The position numbers were made by a program, and so were the translations under genes. A stretch of DNA of 64,000 nucleotides, from the NCBI GenBank assembly GCA_001630475.1, contig KV419456.1, forward strand, positions 53,403 to 117,402. Direction: 5' to 3'. Of this stretch, positions 45,167 to 56,869 are shown in pieces (position 1 is the first letter of the stretch; each line of letters begins with the position of its first letter). The notes under the pieces were generated by a model, which saw only the letters and a list, made by a program, of their open reading frames with translations, was not told the origin of the DNA and did no database searches. The DNA comes from Sistotremastrum niveocremeum HHB9708. Its lineage: Eukaryota; Basidiomycota; Agaricomycetes; Sistotremastrales; Sistotremastraceae.

Positions 45167-48100
45167 TGGATTTCTTCTCGTCAACGTACAACGCCCTACG
45201 TGGGCCTCAAGGCGCCCCACAATCAGCCACAGATGCAATTGGAAAGCTCTCAGACCGTCTATCCCAATCAACTCTTCTCTCCGACCGACGTGCATCCGTT
45301 CTCTCGCTCAAAGGTCTCGTACGAGATTGGAAGACAGAAGTTGGCGATGTGGCTTTACCAGGACTCATCGAGGTCTTGCTGAACGACTGTGAAGTCGACG
45401 CTGATATTGGAAAGGCGTGCTTGGAGACTATTACTGCCCTGTGCGAGATTGGCGGGGAGGGTGATTTGCACGGTGGCGTTGGTGTACCTGCTTCTGTGGT
45501 GACGAGAGCGAATGCGAGGGACAGTGGATGGCGACATATGGATTATTTCCTGGCGAACGAAACGGCGACTCACAAGCTATTATTCCTCCTTTCCGACGAG
45601 GCGTTTTACACGAGATTCTGCAGTCTGCAGCTCCTCGCATTACTCCTTCAACACCGGCGTACCGTCGTCCAGAAATATTTCATCTCTTCTCCAAATGGAA
45701 TCGGAACGAGTGGGATATTGGCCATCCTAAACGACAAGAAAGAAATTCTACGAAATGGTACGTGAAGTTGTCTAGCGAGGGACCTGGCTCATAATGACGA
45801 ATTTGGATAGAGGGTCTCGTAACACTTCAAGCTCTCACGAATCAAAACGTGGAAATCCAAAAGATCCTCGCATTCGGCGGCGCATTCGACTCCCTCCTCA
45901 ACATCATCACCGCAGAAGGTGGCGTCGAAGGTGGCGTCGTAGTCCAAGACGCGCTCCAATGCCTCGACATGCTCCTCCGTCTTAACGTCTCAAATCAAGT
46001 AAGCTTCTCCTTCCACATCACACAATAATCTTAATTCAACCTAACCTTCCCAGACCTACTTCCGCGAAACTCACCTCCCATCTCTCCCTCCCCTCCTCAT
46101 ATTCCCTTCAACCCTAACACTCACATCGGACTACGCAACTCCCCAAGAATTCGCCCTCCAATTCTGGAACGAGCAGAAGTCTATCAATGTCGGACTCATA
46201 GTTGGTATTCTTGGCCTCTTCTCGAGAGGAGCAAAAGAAGGGGATAATATCGGAAGCGCGGTGCAGAGATGTCTGATCGAGTTGGCTTTGGCGAGTAATT
46301 GTCCGACGGCCGTGAAAGTCAAGGTAGCTTTGTTCATGCATCTTTCTTTCACGATGGTGCTGATGCCGATTGACAGGCTCTACAAGGTCTCCCGACAACT
46401 GCGTCAGCACAACTAGCTACATTGGTCATCACACCATACGCCCCTGTCCCAGAATCCAACGGAGACGAATGGGATAGGCTGGACCACACTAGTGCATTAT
46501 CCGCCGTCGTTGATCTGGCTTTAGAAGGTATGACGAACGCTTTAGCCTGTTCGTATCCAGTTTCTGATATTCATATACGAATAGGCGAATACGGCGGTAT
46601 TGGTCAGGTACCTGATAGCAGACCAAAGGTGGCGCTGGAGCTACGCGCAGCAGCAGCGGCGACATTCGAGGTCTGTCTCGTGCTCTTCGTCATCCTTCAT
46701 TGTCTGACCCTCGCTTATTGTAGAATTTTGTACGACGAGAAGATATCCGCGACGCAGTCCTCCGCGGGATGTCTCCAACTGATCCCGGTATGCCACCCCC
46801 CTCTTCTCCTCTCTTATCCTCACTAACACGTCTCTCCTTCGAATAAAGATACCCGACCACCCCGCGCATCCGTTCAAATCCTCTCAAGTCTAACAACACC
46901 CCCACCTCAACCGATAACCCTCACCGCATCTCTCAAAATCCTCTTCAGCTCTTTCCTCTTCTCAAGCCTCCTCCGTACCGAACCTTCCTCATCCGCCAAA
47001 TCACTCGCTCGTCGAATATTACCTTTCGCCGATCGACCAAGTTTGAGTGCGGAGGGTGAAGAGAAGATGAGCAGAAGCTTCTTCGTTCCGGCAGATAGTC
47101 CTACGGTCCCGCCTTCGCATGGTGCCGGAGCCGGAGGCGACGCAGGCGACGGATTAGGAGAAGGGGCGGGTGCAGATCGAGGCGATGACGATGGAGATGA
47201 TCAAACACTCCTTCAAATCCTCATCGAACATCTCTCCCTCTCATTCCTCTACCGCTCAAAATCATGGGAAGGCACCTCTATGCCATCTCCCTCTCTCGGA
47301 TCTAGCGAAGCGCAAGACGAACGAGATTGGGTACGTCCTAGTCTTCAGTCTTCGTACGTTGAACTGGGACTGATGAGAGGATAGGATCGATTGATCTCTG
47401 GATATCTGATATTACTCATTCAATGGATGTGGGATGATTCCGCAAGCGTGAAAGAGTTCTTGGATAATGGCGGTCTGGCAACTGTGCGTCTTCGCCTCCT
47501 GCTTATCTTGTCGTCTATTCGTACTGATGAACCGGGTAGTTAACGGAACCGATTAATCAGCCTACGGGCGTCGATCCGATCGTTAAAGGATTATGTACGG
47601 GTCTTTTGGGCGTGTGTTATGAATATTGTCGTTTGCCGGGACAAGTAACCAGGTTAGACTCCTCTCCTTCTCCCCCCTCCTCTTCCTCCTTCCCTCCTTC
47701 GTTGTGTCCAATGAATCTGACAGTGTTGCAGAACATCAATATACCAAATAATCCAACGCCTAGGCTCCGACTCCCTCCGCTCCTCACTCCTCCCCTTGCG
47801 GGATGATACTCGCTTCCGCGACATCTCACCTGAGTCGATCGTGTTGGATGCGCCGAAGACGTCTTTCGCTACGCCTTTTAGTGGATTGTCCACTTCGACA
47901 AATGTAAAAGAGGGAGAGGGGAAGGAGGGGGAAGGGGATGTGTGGTTTGATTGGAGCTTTTGTGAATTTTGGAAGATGAATTTCTGTACGTTCGCTTCTT
48001 ATTCTTCCCCTCTCTTTCCGGGTCGTTTCAGTTCTTCATTTTTCATCCTTCCTTCATCCTTTTCGTCTTCGTTTCTGTCCTTCGTTCGTCTCCTTCCCCT

Positions 48101-49028
48101 TTGTGACCTTCCGCTACGTCCTTTCCACTTCTTCGACCCTGCTTTATCATCACATTTCTTCCACTTCCTGTTACGCTCCTCATCATGGGCCTCTCGCTTC
48201 TTAGTCTTCGTTCTTCGTTCTTCGCGGACTTACGTCCTCCATTCCCTTCTTCATCCTTTGCCTTTCCTCTCCCGTCTTCCGCTCACGAGCCTCTTCTTCC
48301 TCCTTTCCCCCTCCGCCCACATTCCTCCCCTTGTCGTTCTTTACTTTTCGTTCTTCGTCCTACTCTTTCGTTCTGTATCGAGAATAAGCCACGCCGATGC
48401 TGATGCACCACCACAGACGCAGTCCAAAGAGCCCTCTCCCGCGATCCCGATACAATCTCCCATCCTCCCGGTACGTTCCCTTTCCCTTCTCCTCCCCCTC
48501 CCTCCTCCTTTCTCCCCCTCCTTCTCCCCTCCTCTCTCCGCGTTCCCAGTAGCTCACAATGATGCGATACAGGTCCAGAATCGAGCGAGATGAACGCACT
48601 CGTCGAATCGTTAAGAGATATCATCGAGAAGCAGAATGCTGAGATTGGGGGTTTGAATGAGAGGTTGGGGGATGTGCAGAAGCGGCATGCTGAAGAGGTC
48701 CGTTCTTTCTTCTTTTATTCCTCCCTCCCTCTCCGATCTTCATCCTCTCCGTTATTCGTTTGCCCACCGCCACCCTCTATGCGATCGCGAACGATACTGA
48801 CTTATGTGATGATAGATCGACACCCTCCAAACACGCATATCAACCCTCTCATCCTCCCTCTCATCCTCAACAGAGAAACAAAAAGAGATGGAGAAAGAAC
48901 AAGAAGATCTCCTTGTATTCTTAGAGGAGATAAGTGGGAAGAGGAAGAGGGATAAGAGGAGACTTAGGGAGTTAGGAGAAGATGTTTCGGAGGATGAGGA
49001 AGAGGAGGGGGAAGAGGAGGAAGAGTAG
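45167..49028 (+). CDS. USO1: General vesicular transport factor Uso1/p115
   Basis: Golgi tether that captures COPII/COPI vesicles with Rab1/Ypt1 and SNAREs. It starts MDFFSSTYNALRGPQGAP, the conserved p115 N-terminus. The armadillo-type head is spread over about ten exons (SDRRASVLSLKGLVRDWK, FCSLQLLALLLQHRR, GILAILNDKKEILRN, ALQCLDMLLRLNVSNQ, CTGLLGVCYEYCRLPG, ESIVLDAPKTSFATPFSG). A short coiled coil follows (NALVESLRDIIEKQNAEIGG ... KEMEKEQEDLLVFLEE) and an acidic end of Asp/Glu runs, as in p115. The tail is shorter than yeast Uso1 and closer to animal p115. Introns are mostly 50-65 nt except one of 431 nt (47986-48416), which is almost pure C/T. Start chosen at 45167 from conservation; the frame is open further upstream. 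Confidence 0.93.
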
Positions 49029-49353
49029 CGTTACTGGCGTTGTAGTAATGTGTGCGGGGATGTCCAGTCTCGTTTCAATTTCGACTTATTTCGACTCGTT
49101 TCGACTTGAGTGTTCGGAAGTCATTGATAAGGCGTAGCGTAGCGATTCTTTTCGTATCTGACGGACTATTTGATTACGAGGTTTACTAATGTTATAATGA
49201 CATCGCCTATTCCTTTTCGATGGGTGTACATCCAGATCACGTTGCTACGAAATCCCTCGCGTTTCAGCTCGTCTGCATCCGCCGCGATCGAACCCAATCG
49301 AGAATACCATTTCAGACCGCCCCAGCCACCTACTCCAACGTCGACGTTGTCGT
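49029..49353. other. Convergent intergenic, no gene seen
   Basis: 325 bp between the USO1 stop and the amidohydrolase stop, presumably the two 3' untranslated regions. Confidence 0.45.
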
Positions 49354-50844
49354 CTATGGAGAAAGAAGAGGCTCCAATCCAAGCTTATACAGCTCATTCG
49401 AATTATGAAACAGTGCGTTTTCGACGAATTCACAAGCTTCGCTTTCGGTGATGTCGCCTCCGTGGACGCTTTCGCTTAATACCTACATCCAATACAATAA
49501 GATGGTTGAAGAAAGATGTGAGGGTGGAAGGAGAACATACGGCGAAGAGTGCTTGACGTGCTTGGATTGATCCGAGGTAGAACGTCTCAGGCCACCAATG
49601 TCCGTCCGCTAATCACAATCAGCACTCATCCAAGCTTCAATCGCAAAGGGAAGAAATAGACGCACTACTCCAAAGAATCTTATTCCCAGGACACATCTCC
49701 AACATCTCCCTAACAACCCCTTCCTGTCCCCCCCTACTCACCATCGGAAATATCTCTCCAAAATCAAGATAACAATTTTTATATATCCCCGTTAGATATC
49801 CTGCTTCTTTCGTGAATGGATACGAGGAGTGGAGGAGGACGATGGGTGTGGAGGAGTAGGTGCGGATTAGGGGTTGGAGGTGGGAGGGTGTGGAGAGGGG
49901 GAGGGAGATATCGGAGTCGCCTAGGCCTGTGTGGAATTGAACTACCTCCGCGTCAGTTTCGATACTCGTGAATGGAGAAGCGGAGGGAAATACCTGGTAA
50001 AGCATATTTCCCCGCAATCTGACACGTAACACACACAATCCAATCATTAAACACCTTCTCCTCAATCCTCACCTTCCCCTCCTCTTTCGCCTGTTTGATG
50101 GATGAAGCGAATGATGTCGCTAGTTCGGAGGGGGGTTGGGAGAGAGATACGGAGAGGCCTGTTCGGTAGCAGATTATTGATTTGAAGGCTACGATTTGAG
50201 GATCTGTGTGTGCGTTTTCGATAGCTTGTCGGAATCTCTTCTCGAATATCTCGAATGATATCTCGCTCTCCTTGGACAAGGCAACGATCAATTCCTACCC
50301 ACATCAACGTCAATCTCAATTCACAGATTCGGATGAAAGAAGGACGGACCTGAGCAACGACTTCAACCCTCAATATCCTCTTCGTCTTACTCTTCATATA
50401 CGGGTCATGTTCCTCAAAACTCCAACAGTTCTCCTCGATCCCCATAAGGAGATCATCCAATAAAAGACACTGAATCCCCACATTCCCAAAATCAAAACAC
50501 CTCCTCACAATACTCTCATACTCAGCCTTGCCCCTCCATTCTTTCACCGCATCCCACATCCCTCTTCCCCCCTCTTCTCGAATTTGATCAAGAACGTCGG
50601 GAGGTATATCGTATAGAGGAACAAGTTGCTTCGCAGCCCGCTTGAGAGAGATAGTATTGACCAAATCCTTCTGAGCGAGTCCTTCAGCTTCACCTGCTAG
50701 ACCTTCGAGAGGGAATGCGTTCGAGAGGGCTTTGGAGGGTTTTAGGAGGTTATGTGCGTGGTTGTCTATTGCGGGGTATGTAAAGGCTGTTTTGTAGAGT
50801 TTTGGAAGGCCTTTATCCGCGTTTGATGAAGTGGGAGTCGTCAT
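49354..50844 (-). CDS. Amidohydrolase (FluG N-terminal-domain type)
   Basis: Five exons, 50350-50844, 49994-50294, 49666-49941, 49541-49608 and 49354-49482, sum to 423 codons (422 residues). It is a metal-dependent TIM-barrel amidohydrolase of the Amidohydro_2 class. The HxH metal motif is NHAH at residues 28-31 (H29, H31). Later ligands appear to be in QFHTGLGDSD, LLHSSYPFTKEAGYL and the aspartate of TDGHWWPE. The C-terminal SVHGGDITESEACEFVENAL is also typical. In Aspergillus FluG this module forms the N-terminal half fused to a glutamine synthetase-like half. Here the synthetase-like gene lies 0.78 kb upstream on the same strand. Reaction unknown; hydrolysis of an amide or gamma-glutamyl compound is a family-level guess. 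Confidence 0.88.
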
Positions 50845-51626
50845 CGCTGTTTCGTCGACGTCGTAGACTGGTAGTCGCTGGGGTGATCTTGGTTGTGGTT
50901 GTGAGATGAGTTATTACGACGAGAGAGAATCGCACGCCTACGATAAACGATAAAGCCTTGGATAAAGCAGCGCCAAAAATAAAGACATGAACAAAGATAT
51001 CGATATTGTAATGACTCTCACCGATAGCAGATTACCAGATCACCCGCCAAGCCAAGGTAATCGCACCCAGTCAAACCAAGAAATAATCGATAGCATTAAT
51101 TTCGATAGCGTGTGATCGACAGGCGCCCGACAGGAATTCAGCAGGAATATTCATTGCCGAGAATGCCGAAGATGCCGACAGGTACGGCTTTCTGCTGTTG
51201 CGATGCCGGGCCCTAGATCTTTCTGCTATATCGTGCCGACGCGTGGCCGAGGGATCGAGCTATCTAAATTTTTTAAAATTTAAAATACTAAACGCAAATC
51301 TCCTCGTGAAACAGGCACAAGTTTCTGATAAGATCAGGTACGCAGTATGATCTATGATACCTAGATATTCTCAGCAGGAACTTCTGCTTTGTCTCTAATA
51401 TCAAATTTGACACCAAAGTCAGATCGGCTGTACTCTTACGAGCACATCGAATGAGCTATCGATTTATCTGAATCTATAACTATTGTGATTCTCATTCTAC
51501 TTTGATTACTTTTATTCCTAAGAGCTGCTTGACGCCCATGATTCTACCAACTATCGCATCCATTACCACTTCCCACCGACGACTCTGTCAACCCTCACTC
51601 TAAACCGCAAAAAACTCCTCTAGAAT
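50845..51626. other. Spacer between synthetase-like and amidohydrolase genes
   Basis: 782 bp, A/T-rich in the middle, without a recognisable gene. It must contain the terminator of the upstream gene and the promoter of the amidohydrolase gene. Confidence 0.45.
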
Positions 51627-53595
51627 CTAGAATCGATCAACCAATTCATTAAGCGACAATTTCTCAAGTCTCTCCGCCCGAAACTACACCAACATCAATA
51701 TAATTCGCACACAGGAGAGGGAGAAACGACTCACGCGAGTAACAGCCGCATAAGATCTAACCAACTCCTCACCCAACATCCCACCCAATTCCCGATCCTC
51801 CTCGAGAGCTTTCAACGCTTCGGAGAACGACGTAGGTAGTTTTTGGACGATGCCCATTTTTTGACGGGTCGTTTCGGGGAGGGAGGATGCTTGTCCGAGG
51901 GACTCTTCCATCAATTGCGACGAGGGAGGCGAAGGAGCGGCAGTGGAGGAGGAAGAGGAGGGAGAAGAAGGATTTATGGAGAGGGATTGAGAGGAGGTGG
52001 AGGAGGATTGGGAAGAGAGGAGGGATTTGATACCTAGTATACCGGATGCGAGGAGCGATGCGAGTGCGAGGTAGGGATTGCCTGTTCCGTCTGAACATTT
52101 AACTTCCAAGTTCCACCCCCCACCTCCTGCACCAGCAGCACCGGTGACATTAATCGTCCCACCATCCCCTCCATCCTCATAAGTCGTCGTAGCAGTCGTC
52201 GTCGCAGTCGAAGAAGAACCCGAAGTCCCCGAAGAAGGCTGGAAGGACGAAGGGTTCGAAGGACGCGGAGGACTCCCACACAATCGAACAGGACATTCCT
52301 TGTTATCCCTCCCCCAACAAACCCAAGTTCCTCCACTCCAAATCCCATCTTTAACCCTCTCATAACTCTGCGGTGCACCTAGGGTGAACGCACAACTTGC
52401 CGGTAAATGATCTAGAATTCCTTGGAGGAAAGACGCCTCGAGAGAAGAGAGGGAGTACGGATTCGAGGGGGTGGGAAGTGTTAGGGAGGAGGGGAGAGGA
52501 GAGGAGGGGGTGGGGGAGAGTGATATGTGGACGTGTGCTGCTGAGCCGGCTGTTCATACGAGTACGCGTTAGATCGGTTGAATGAGAAGCGAAGGGGAGG
52601 GGACGTACGTGCTGAATCGAATACACGTGGGGCGAGTGTAGCTCGTAATCCATATCTCTGCGCAACATCATACATAACCTCCCTCGTCATCACTACACAA
52701 TCAACAGCCTGCACAGGCCTAAGCGGAGCAGTCACAATCTCAAACTACCCCATCCTCGTTAGAAACGCAATAAAGAGAGGGAAGAAGGGGACGTACCTGT
52801 CCTGGAGCAGCTTCCGCATGCCAATAAAGCACCTCCACCCCCATCTTTAACAAACACTCACATATCTCCTCCATCACCGCCAACTCCAACGTCCCACTTC
52901 TTGCCGCTTTTGACTCGTTCCATCCGTATGGATTGACGGGCAACGGTGCCCCCGTGGGGGAGGTTTCGGAAGAGGACAGTGTGAGGATGAATTCAGTTTC
53001 GAAACCTGCCAGGAATTGGATTCCGAGCTCTTCCTTCGCAGTTCTATCCATATCGTCGTCGTCATTAGCAGTTTTGAGTGAGGATGGAGAAGACCGACCG
53101 GACGATTCGATCCAAAACCCCCCTCGCACAGTTAACATTCGCCCTCCTCTCTCCATTATTTGAAATTCCCTTATCCTCAAACCACCCAAAAACACTCGCA
53201 TACGCCCCCTCATTAACCAACTCCTCACCCCTCTTCCTCAATCCCAGAGGATTCCAACCCCTCACACTCATAAGATCAGGAACGAGCCATATCTCCCCTC
53301 TCGGACCTATCCCTGCTTCAGGTGGATTATAAAGTCCTTCGACGAGGTAAAAAGCCACTGGATTAATAGCTAGCTTCCCGCCTTTGATCTTCGTTATGTC
53401 AATGACATGCTGCTCGGTCGAAGGAGGAGGGTTGGAGGAGGAGGGGACGGAGAGAGAAGAGAGGAATTGGGAGATCGGTATGACGCGGTATGAAGTGTCG
53501 TTTGAATAGGGGACGTAGTAGATTACAATCCATTTCGTACTCGTGGGGAGTGAGAGCGCTTTAAGGAGCTGCGCGTGACTCGGTGACGATGACAT
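51627..53595 (-). CDS. Glutamine synthetase-like protein (FluG C-terminal-domain type)
   Basis: Five exons, 53099-53595, 52797-53043, 52609-52744, 51735-52549 and 51627-51683, sum to 584 codons (583 residues). Type I glutamine synthetase-like features: EIWLVPDLMSVRGWNPLG in the beta-grasp part, IQFLAGFETEFIL (metal ligand Glu), YWHAEAAPGQFEIV (Glu and substrate), AGSAAHVHISL in variant form GSAAHVHISL (ATP/glutamate His), and KCSDGTGNPYLALASLLASG. A low-complexity Ser/Thr/Gly insert (about residues 415-445) and a Ser-rich insert near the end are unusual. The first intron has a weak GTCGGT donor but a perfect CTAAT branch point. It belongs to the gamma-glutamyl-ligase class related to FluG, rather than the housekeeping GSII of fungi. 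The product may be an ammonium or amine ligase; substrate unknown. Confidence 0.88.
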
Positions 53596-54204
53596 GCTGA
53601 ATATTGCTAGTGAAGACGGTCAAGACGGTCAAGAGTCTGAAGACGAATGAGGCCTGACTCGGATGAGTGAACAGCGACGTCGGCGCTTTCGCTTTATATA
53701 TCGATGGCGGGCATCACAGGCCTCCGAACCGGTCTCGCGACCTTATATACGCCTTCTAGTAATTGTCGCAAGTGTAATCTTCTGGAAGCTCGCAGGAAAT
53801 GGGCGCAGGCGTGCCAAAGATGTCGGAAGAGATAGCAAGCCGAATAACCCGAATAACCCGAATAGCTTGGCTTTCACCGGCATCTCTGATTTTCTAGACT
53901 TTCAGTTCCGAATCTCGTATCTTATCGATCTGAATATCGAACGTTGAGCGCCTGGAACACCTGAATTTTTATCCAGGTCCGGTCCAGGTCAAGAATACAT
54001 GTACAGTCAAAGATCAAATTTCTGAGCGAATCACTAGTAGTACATCTGCGATCAAAAACCAAAAACCGGCGCGGGAAGCCTAACCTGAAATATTACGTAA
54101 TCCATCCGTCCATCCACGTCGCGCAGCGCTCACTTCGCGTCGACCTCGAGCTCGAGCTCGCCCTCCGACCGATCCATCGAACGAACCAAAAAGAACGCGA
54201 CGCG
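53596..54204. other. Divergent promoter region
   Basis: 609 bp between the divergent glutamine synthetase-like and coatomer zeta start codons. Contains the repeated phrase CCGAATAACCCGAATA near 53840 but no gene. Confidence 0.45.
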
Positions 54205-54915
54205 ATGGTACGCCCCTCCCCTCCCCACCACACAGCACATCCCGCCCACTGACCAACCAAAAAACCTAGTCAAATCTAACGCTCTACAACGTCCAAGCTC
54301 TCATCATCCTCGACTCCGAAGGCCACCGCATCCTCTCAAAGTACTACTCCCCCAAATACCCCAACGCCCTCTCCCCACCCTCTCACACCCCCCAAACTCT
54401 CAAAGACCAAAAAAGCCTCGAAAAATCCCTCTTCGAAAAGACTCGAAAGTCGCCTTCCGCTTCATCCTCCTCCGGCGACATATTGCTTCTCGACGGCCAT
54501 TTAGTACTCTTTAAACAGAGTCTTGATCTTTGGTTTTATTTGTTGGGAGGACAGGGGGAGAATGAGCTTTTGCTTAATGCGGGATTTGTAGGATTTTTGG
54601 ATGCGCTAGGTCTGCTTTTTAGAGGACAGGTGGAGAAAAGGGCTCTGGTCGATGCGCTCGATCTCGTAGTCCTAGCTCTCGACGAGACATTCGACGACGG
54701 GTACGTCACCCCTCCTATTCCTCTTTGATGTATGGACTAATGGTGTGCTGGGTAGGATTATAATCGAGACTGATCCGGCGACTATTGCGAGTCGGGTGAG
54801 TCGACCGAGGACGGACGTGGCGAGTGTGGGTGATATACAGATTAATGAGCAGACGATTATGAATGCTTATCAGACGGTGAGGGAGAGGATGCAGAGGGGG
54901 TTGGGTGCGCTTTAG
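54205..54915 (+). CDS. RET3: Coatomer subunit zeta (COPI)
   Basis: Small longin-fold subunit of the COPI coat for Golgi-to-ER retrieval. Three exons: 54205-54207 (only the ATG), 54270-54700 and 54756-54915, together 198 codons (197 residues). After the 62-nt intron the protein continues SNLTLYNVQALIILDSEGHR and ILSKYYSP, the conserved zeta start. Next come DILLLDGHLVLFKQSLDLWF, GFLDALGLLFRGQVEKRALV and DALDLVVLALDETFDDG, then IIIETDPATIASRVSRP. Length and motifs match fungal zeta-COP. An intron placed directly behind the initiator codon is required, since exon 2 has no suitable ATG at its start. Confidence 0.95.
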
Positions 54916-55207
54916 GAACTTTAGGGACTGCAGGCGCTTTTGACTTCTCCATTGTCTGTTTTCTTCAAATCCAACGTATTCTTACTTCTTTCTTTTCACT
55001 CAAAACGTCGCTTGAGATCGGCTCCGGCTCTCTTGTTCCTCCTTATTTCGTCCTCGTTTGTCAATATAATCGTACTTTCGCTTTCCTTTGAATATTAATG
55101 CAGGGATTTGATTACGGAAGGTCTCCCGGGCCAGGCTGAGCCGCCAGCACGGAATTATCGCTGAATCGGATCGGACTTCGAATGTCCTCTCCTATGCAGA
55201 TTATTCG
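54916..55207. other. 3' region of coatomer zeta and spacer
   Basis: About 290 bp of T-rich sequence; no gene seen. Confidence 0.4.
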
Positions 55208-56690
55208 ATGAACGTTAACGTGGTATTTCCTGTCCTTGATCTTCCTGGGACTATTCCGCGGGTATCCTGCACGAATATTTCGCGTCCATCAAAGCCAATT
55301 ACTTCCTGCCAGCGAGGCAGAGACCGAACGCGCTCTGGCATGCAGGTGGGCTGCGTGATTGGTATAGGATTATGCACGTGTAAGACCTCGAGCTTGAATC
55401 AACTAGATGGTGATTGATTTCTTGTGTCTACAGCTGCAGAACTTGGAGAACACTAGCGTCCGAGTTCATGGAAATTTGGGAGTTCATGGATCCAACATGG
55501 CCTCTCGAAGCTCAACAAGGCTTCCTCTCCATCTCCAAAGCGGGTGGTCCCGATTTTAACCCACGCTTCCTCATCCATTTCCCAGAAGACGACGGTGACG
55601 GCTTCGGAACACCCCCCTCTCCATCCCCATTCATCGCACTCGACGAAATATATCCTTGCAAAGACGCGCTTCTTACCCTCGAAGGCCTCAAGATTCACAT
55701 CGTACCCGCAAACGACGATCAACGTGTACCAGACGCGTGGGATACTTTCCGCTCTTGTCACCTATCCAGTCAAGCTCGCCATCTCAAACTTCTCCACCTC
55801 GAGCTTTTCGATCCTAGAACTTACATGTATCGAGAATTTCCGACGTCGTCCACACCCGAACAAAACAGATGTTGAACGAATCTCCTTTCGAAAGCGTGGT
55901 ACTGAGGAATATATTAATATCTCCCCAATTCCTCCTCGGTCGACTCGAACTCGCAATTTGAAATATCTCAAAGTCTCCTACAGTCTACAGACCAGGACAA
56001 CAAGTGCAATTCTTTTCATTCAAAGTTCTCCCAATTCTTTCCATCGCGCCCCAAATCGAGACCCTCATCTTCAATGTTAACTCGTATCGTTATTGGGTCC
56101 CACGATCCGTCACATTCGTTAAGCGCCCGCACGACTCACAGTAGTGCATCTAAAGAAACTCTCTTTGGAAAAGTGGCCGGGGAAGCATCTGTAATATCTC
56201 CTGTCGTCCATCGATCTGCCGAGCATCCAACATTTCAGCACTTCCACCAATCCACATCATTCTCCGAGGAACTTCGACTGGATGAAAGATGCTCCTTCTG
56301 AAATACTATCTCTCGCTGCGCAATGTCGTTCGGCCCGGTGTCGGTGTGACGTTGACTCCTTTCATGTTTCCGCCTATCACTCCGAGCGCCTTTCACCCCT
56401 CACTCTCAGCACGAAACCATCCATCACTTACAGCGACGCCTTTCAAGGAAACAGTTCAGGCGAAATTGACAGCGCGCCTCTCAATTATTTATCCTCAATC
56501 CTGTTCCTCGACTCCTGCATCGCCCTCGAAAGACAGTCCAATGGGTCACAGCGTTGTATCCCTCATCAATCTCTTCAAACACGTCAAGTTTCTCCGTCTC
56601 GAGACTCCATATCATTTGCCCAGAAATAAACGGCAAGTCGTCATTAATTCTTTGGCGGCCAATTCCAGTGAGAGAAATATTACGTAAGCC
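55208..56690 (+). pseudogene. F-box-like pseudogene (F6)
   Basis: Same plan as F3/F4: an exon 55208-55379 starting MNVNVVFPVLDLPG, an intron, then CRTWRTLASEFMEIWEFMDP from 55433. The frame is broken several times. Exon 1 shifts by one base near 55260 (the family sequence resumes as ILHEYFASIKANYFL), another shift lies near 55855-55870 (resuming ESPFESVVLRN), and further shifts or stops fall between 55950 and 56290. Recognisable blocks continue (LSLAAQCRSARC, FHVSAYHSERLSPLTL) to about 56690. It is a whole-length, heavily decayed copy separated by 15 kb from the F2-F5 cluster. Confidence 0.8.
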
Positions 56691-56869
56691 GAAGCGTACT
56701 TCTGTGTCGGCGTAAAGGCTTCAAATCTCCGACAGGGGGCTTGTTTGTTTTCCTCACAACCCGAGTTGGCATCACCGAAAGACAGAATTGAACACAGATG
56801 ATCTCGACAAGTTGAGCCCTTTATCTTACATACAGTTTAATCCCTTCTCCCTCATTCCCTCGATCGATT

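Noticed and set aside
47796-48593. Long plus-strand frame of 265 codons
   Set aside because: It is the USO1 exon plus read-through of the C/T-rich 431-nt intron; splice sites at 47986 and 48416 reconnect conserved sequence.
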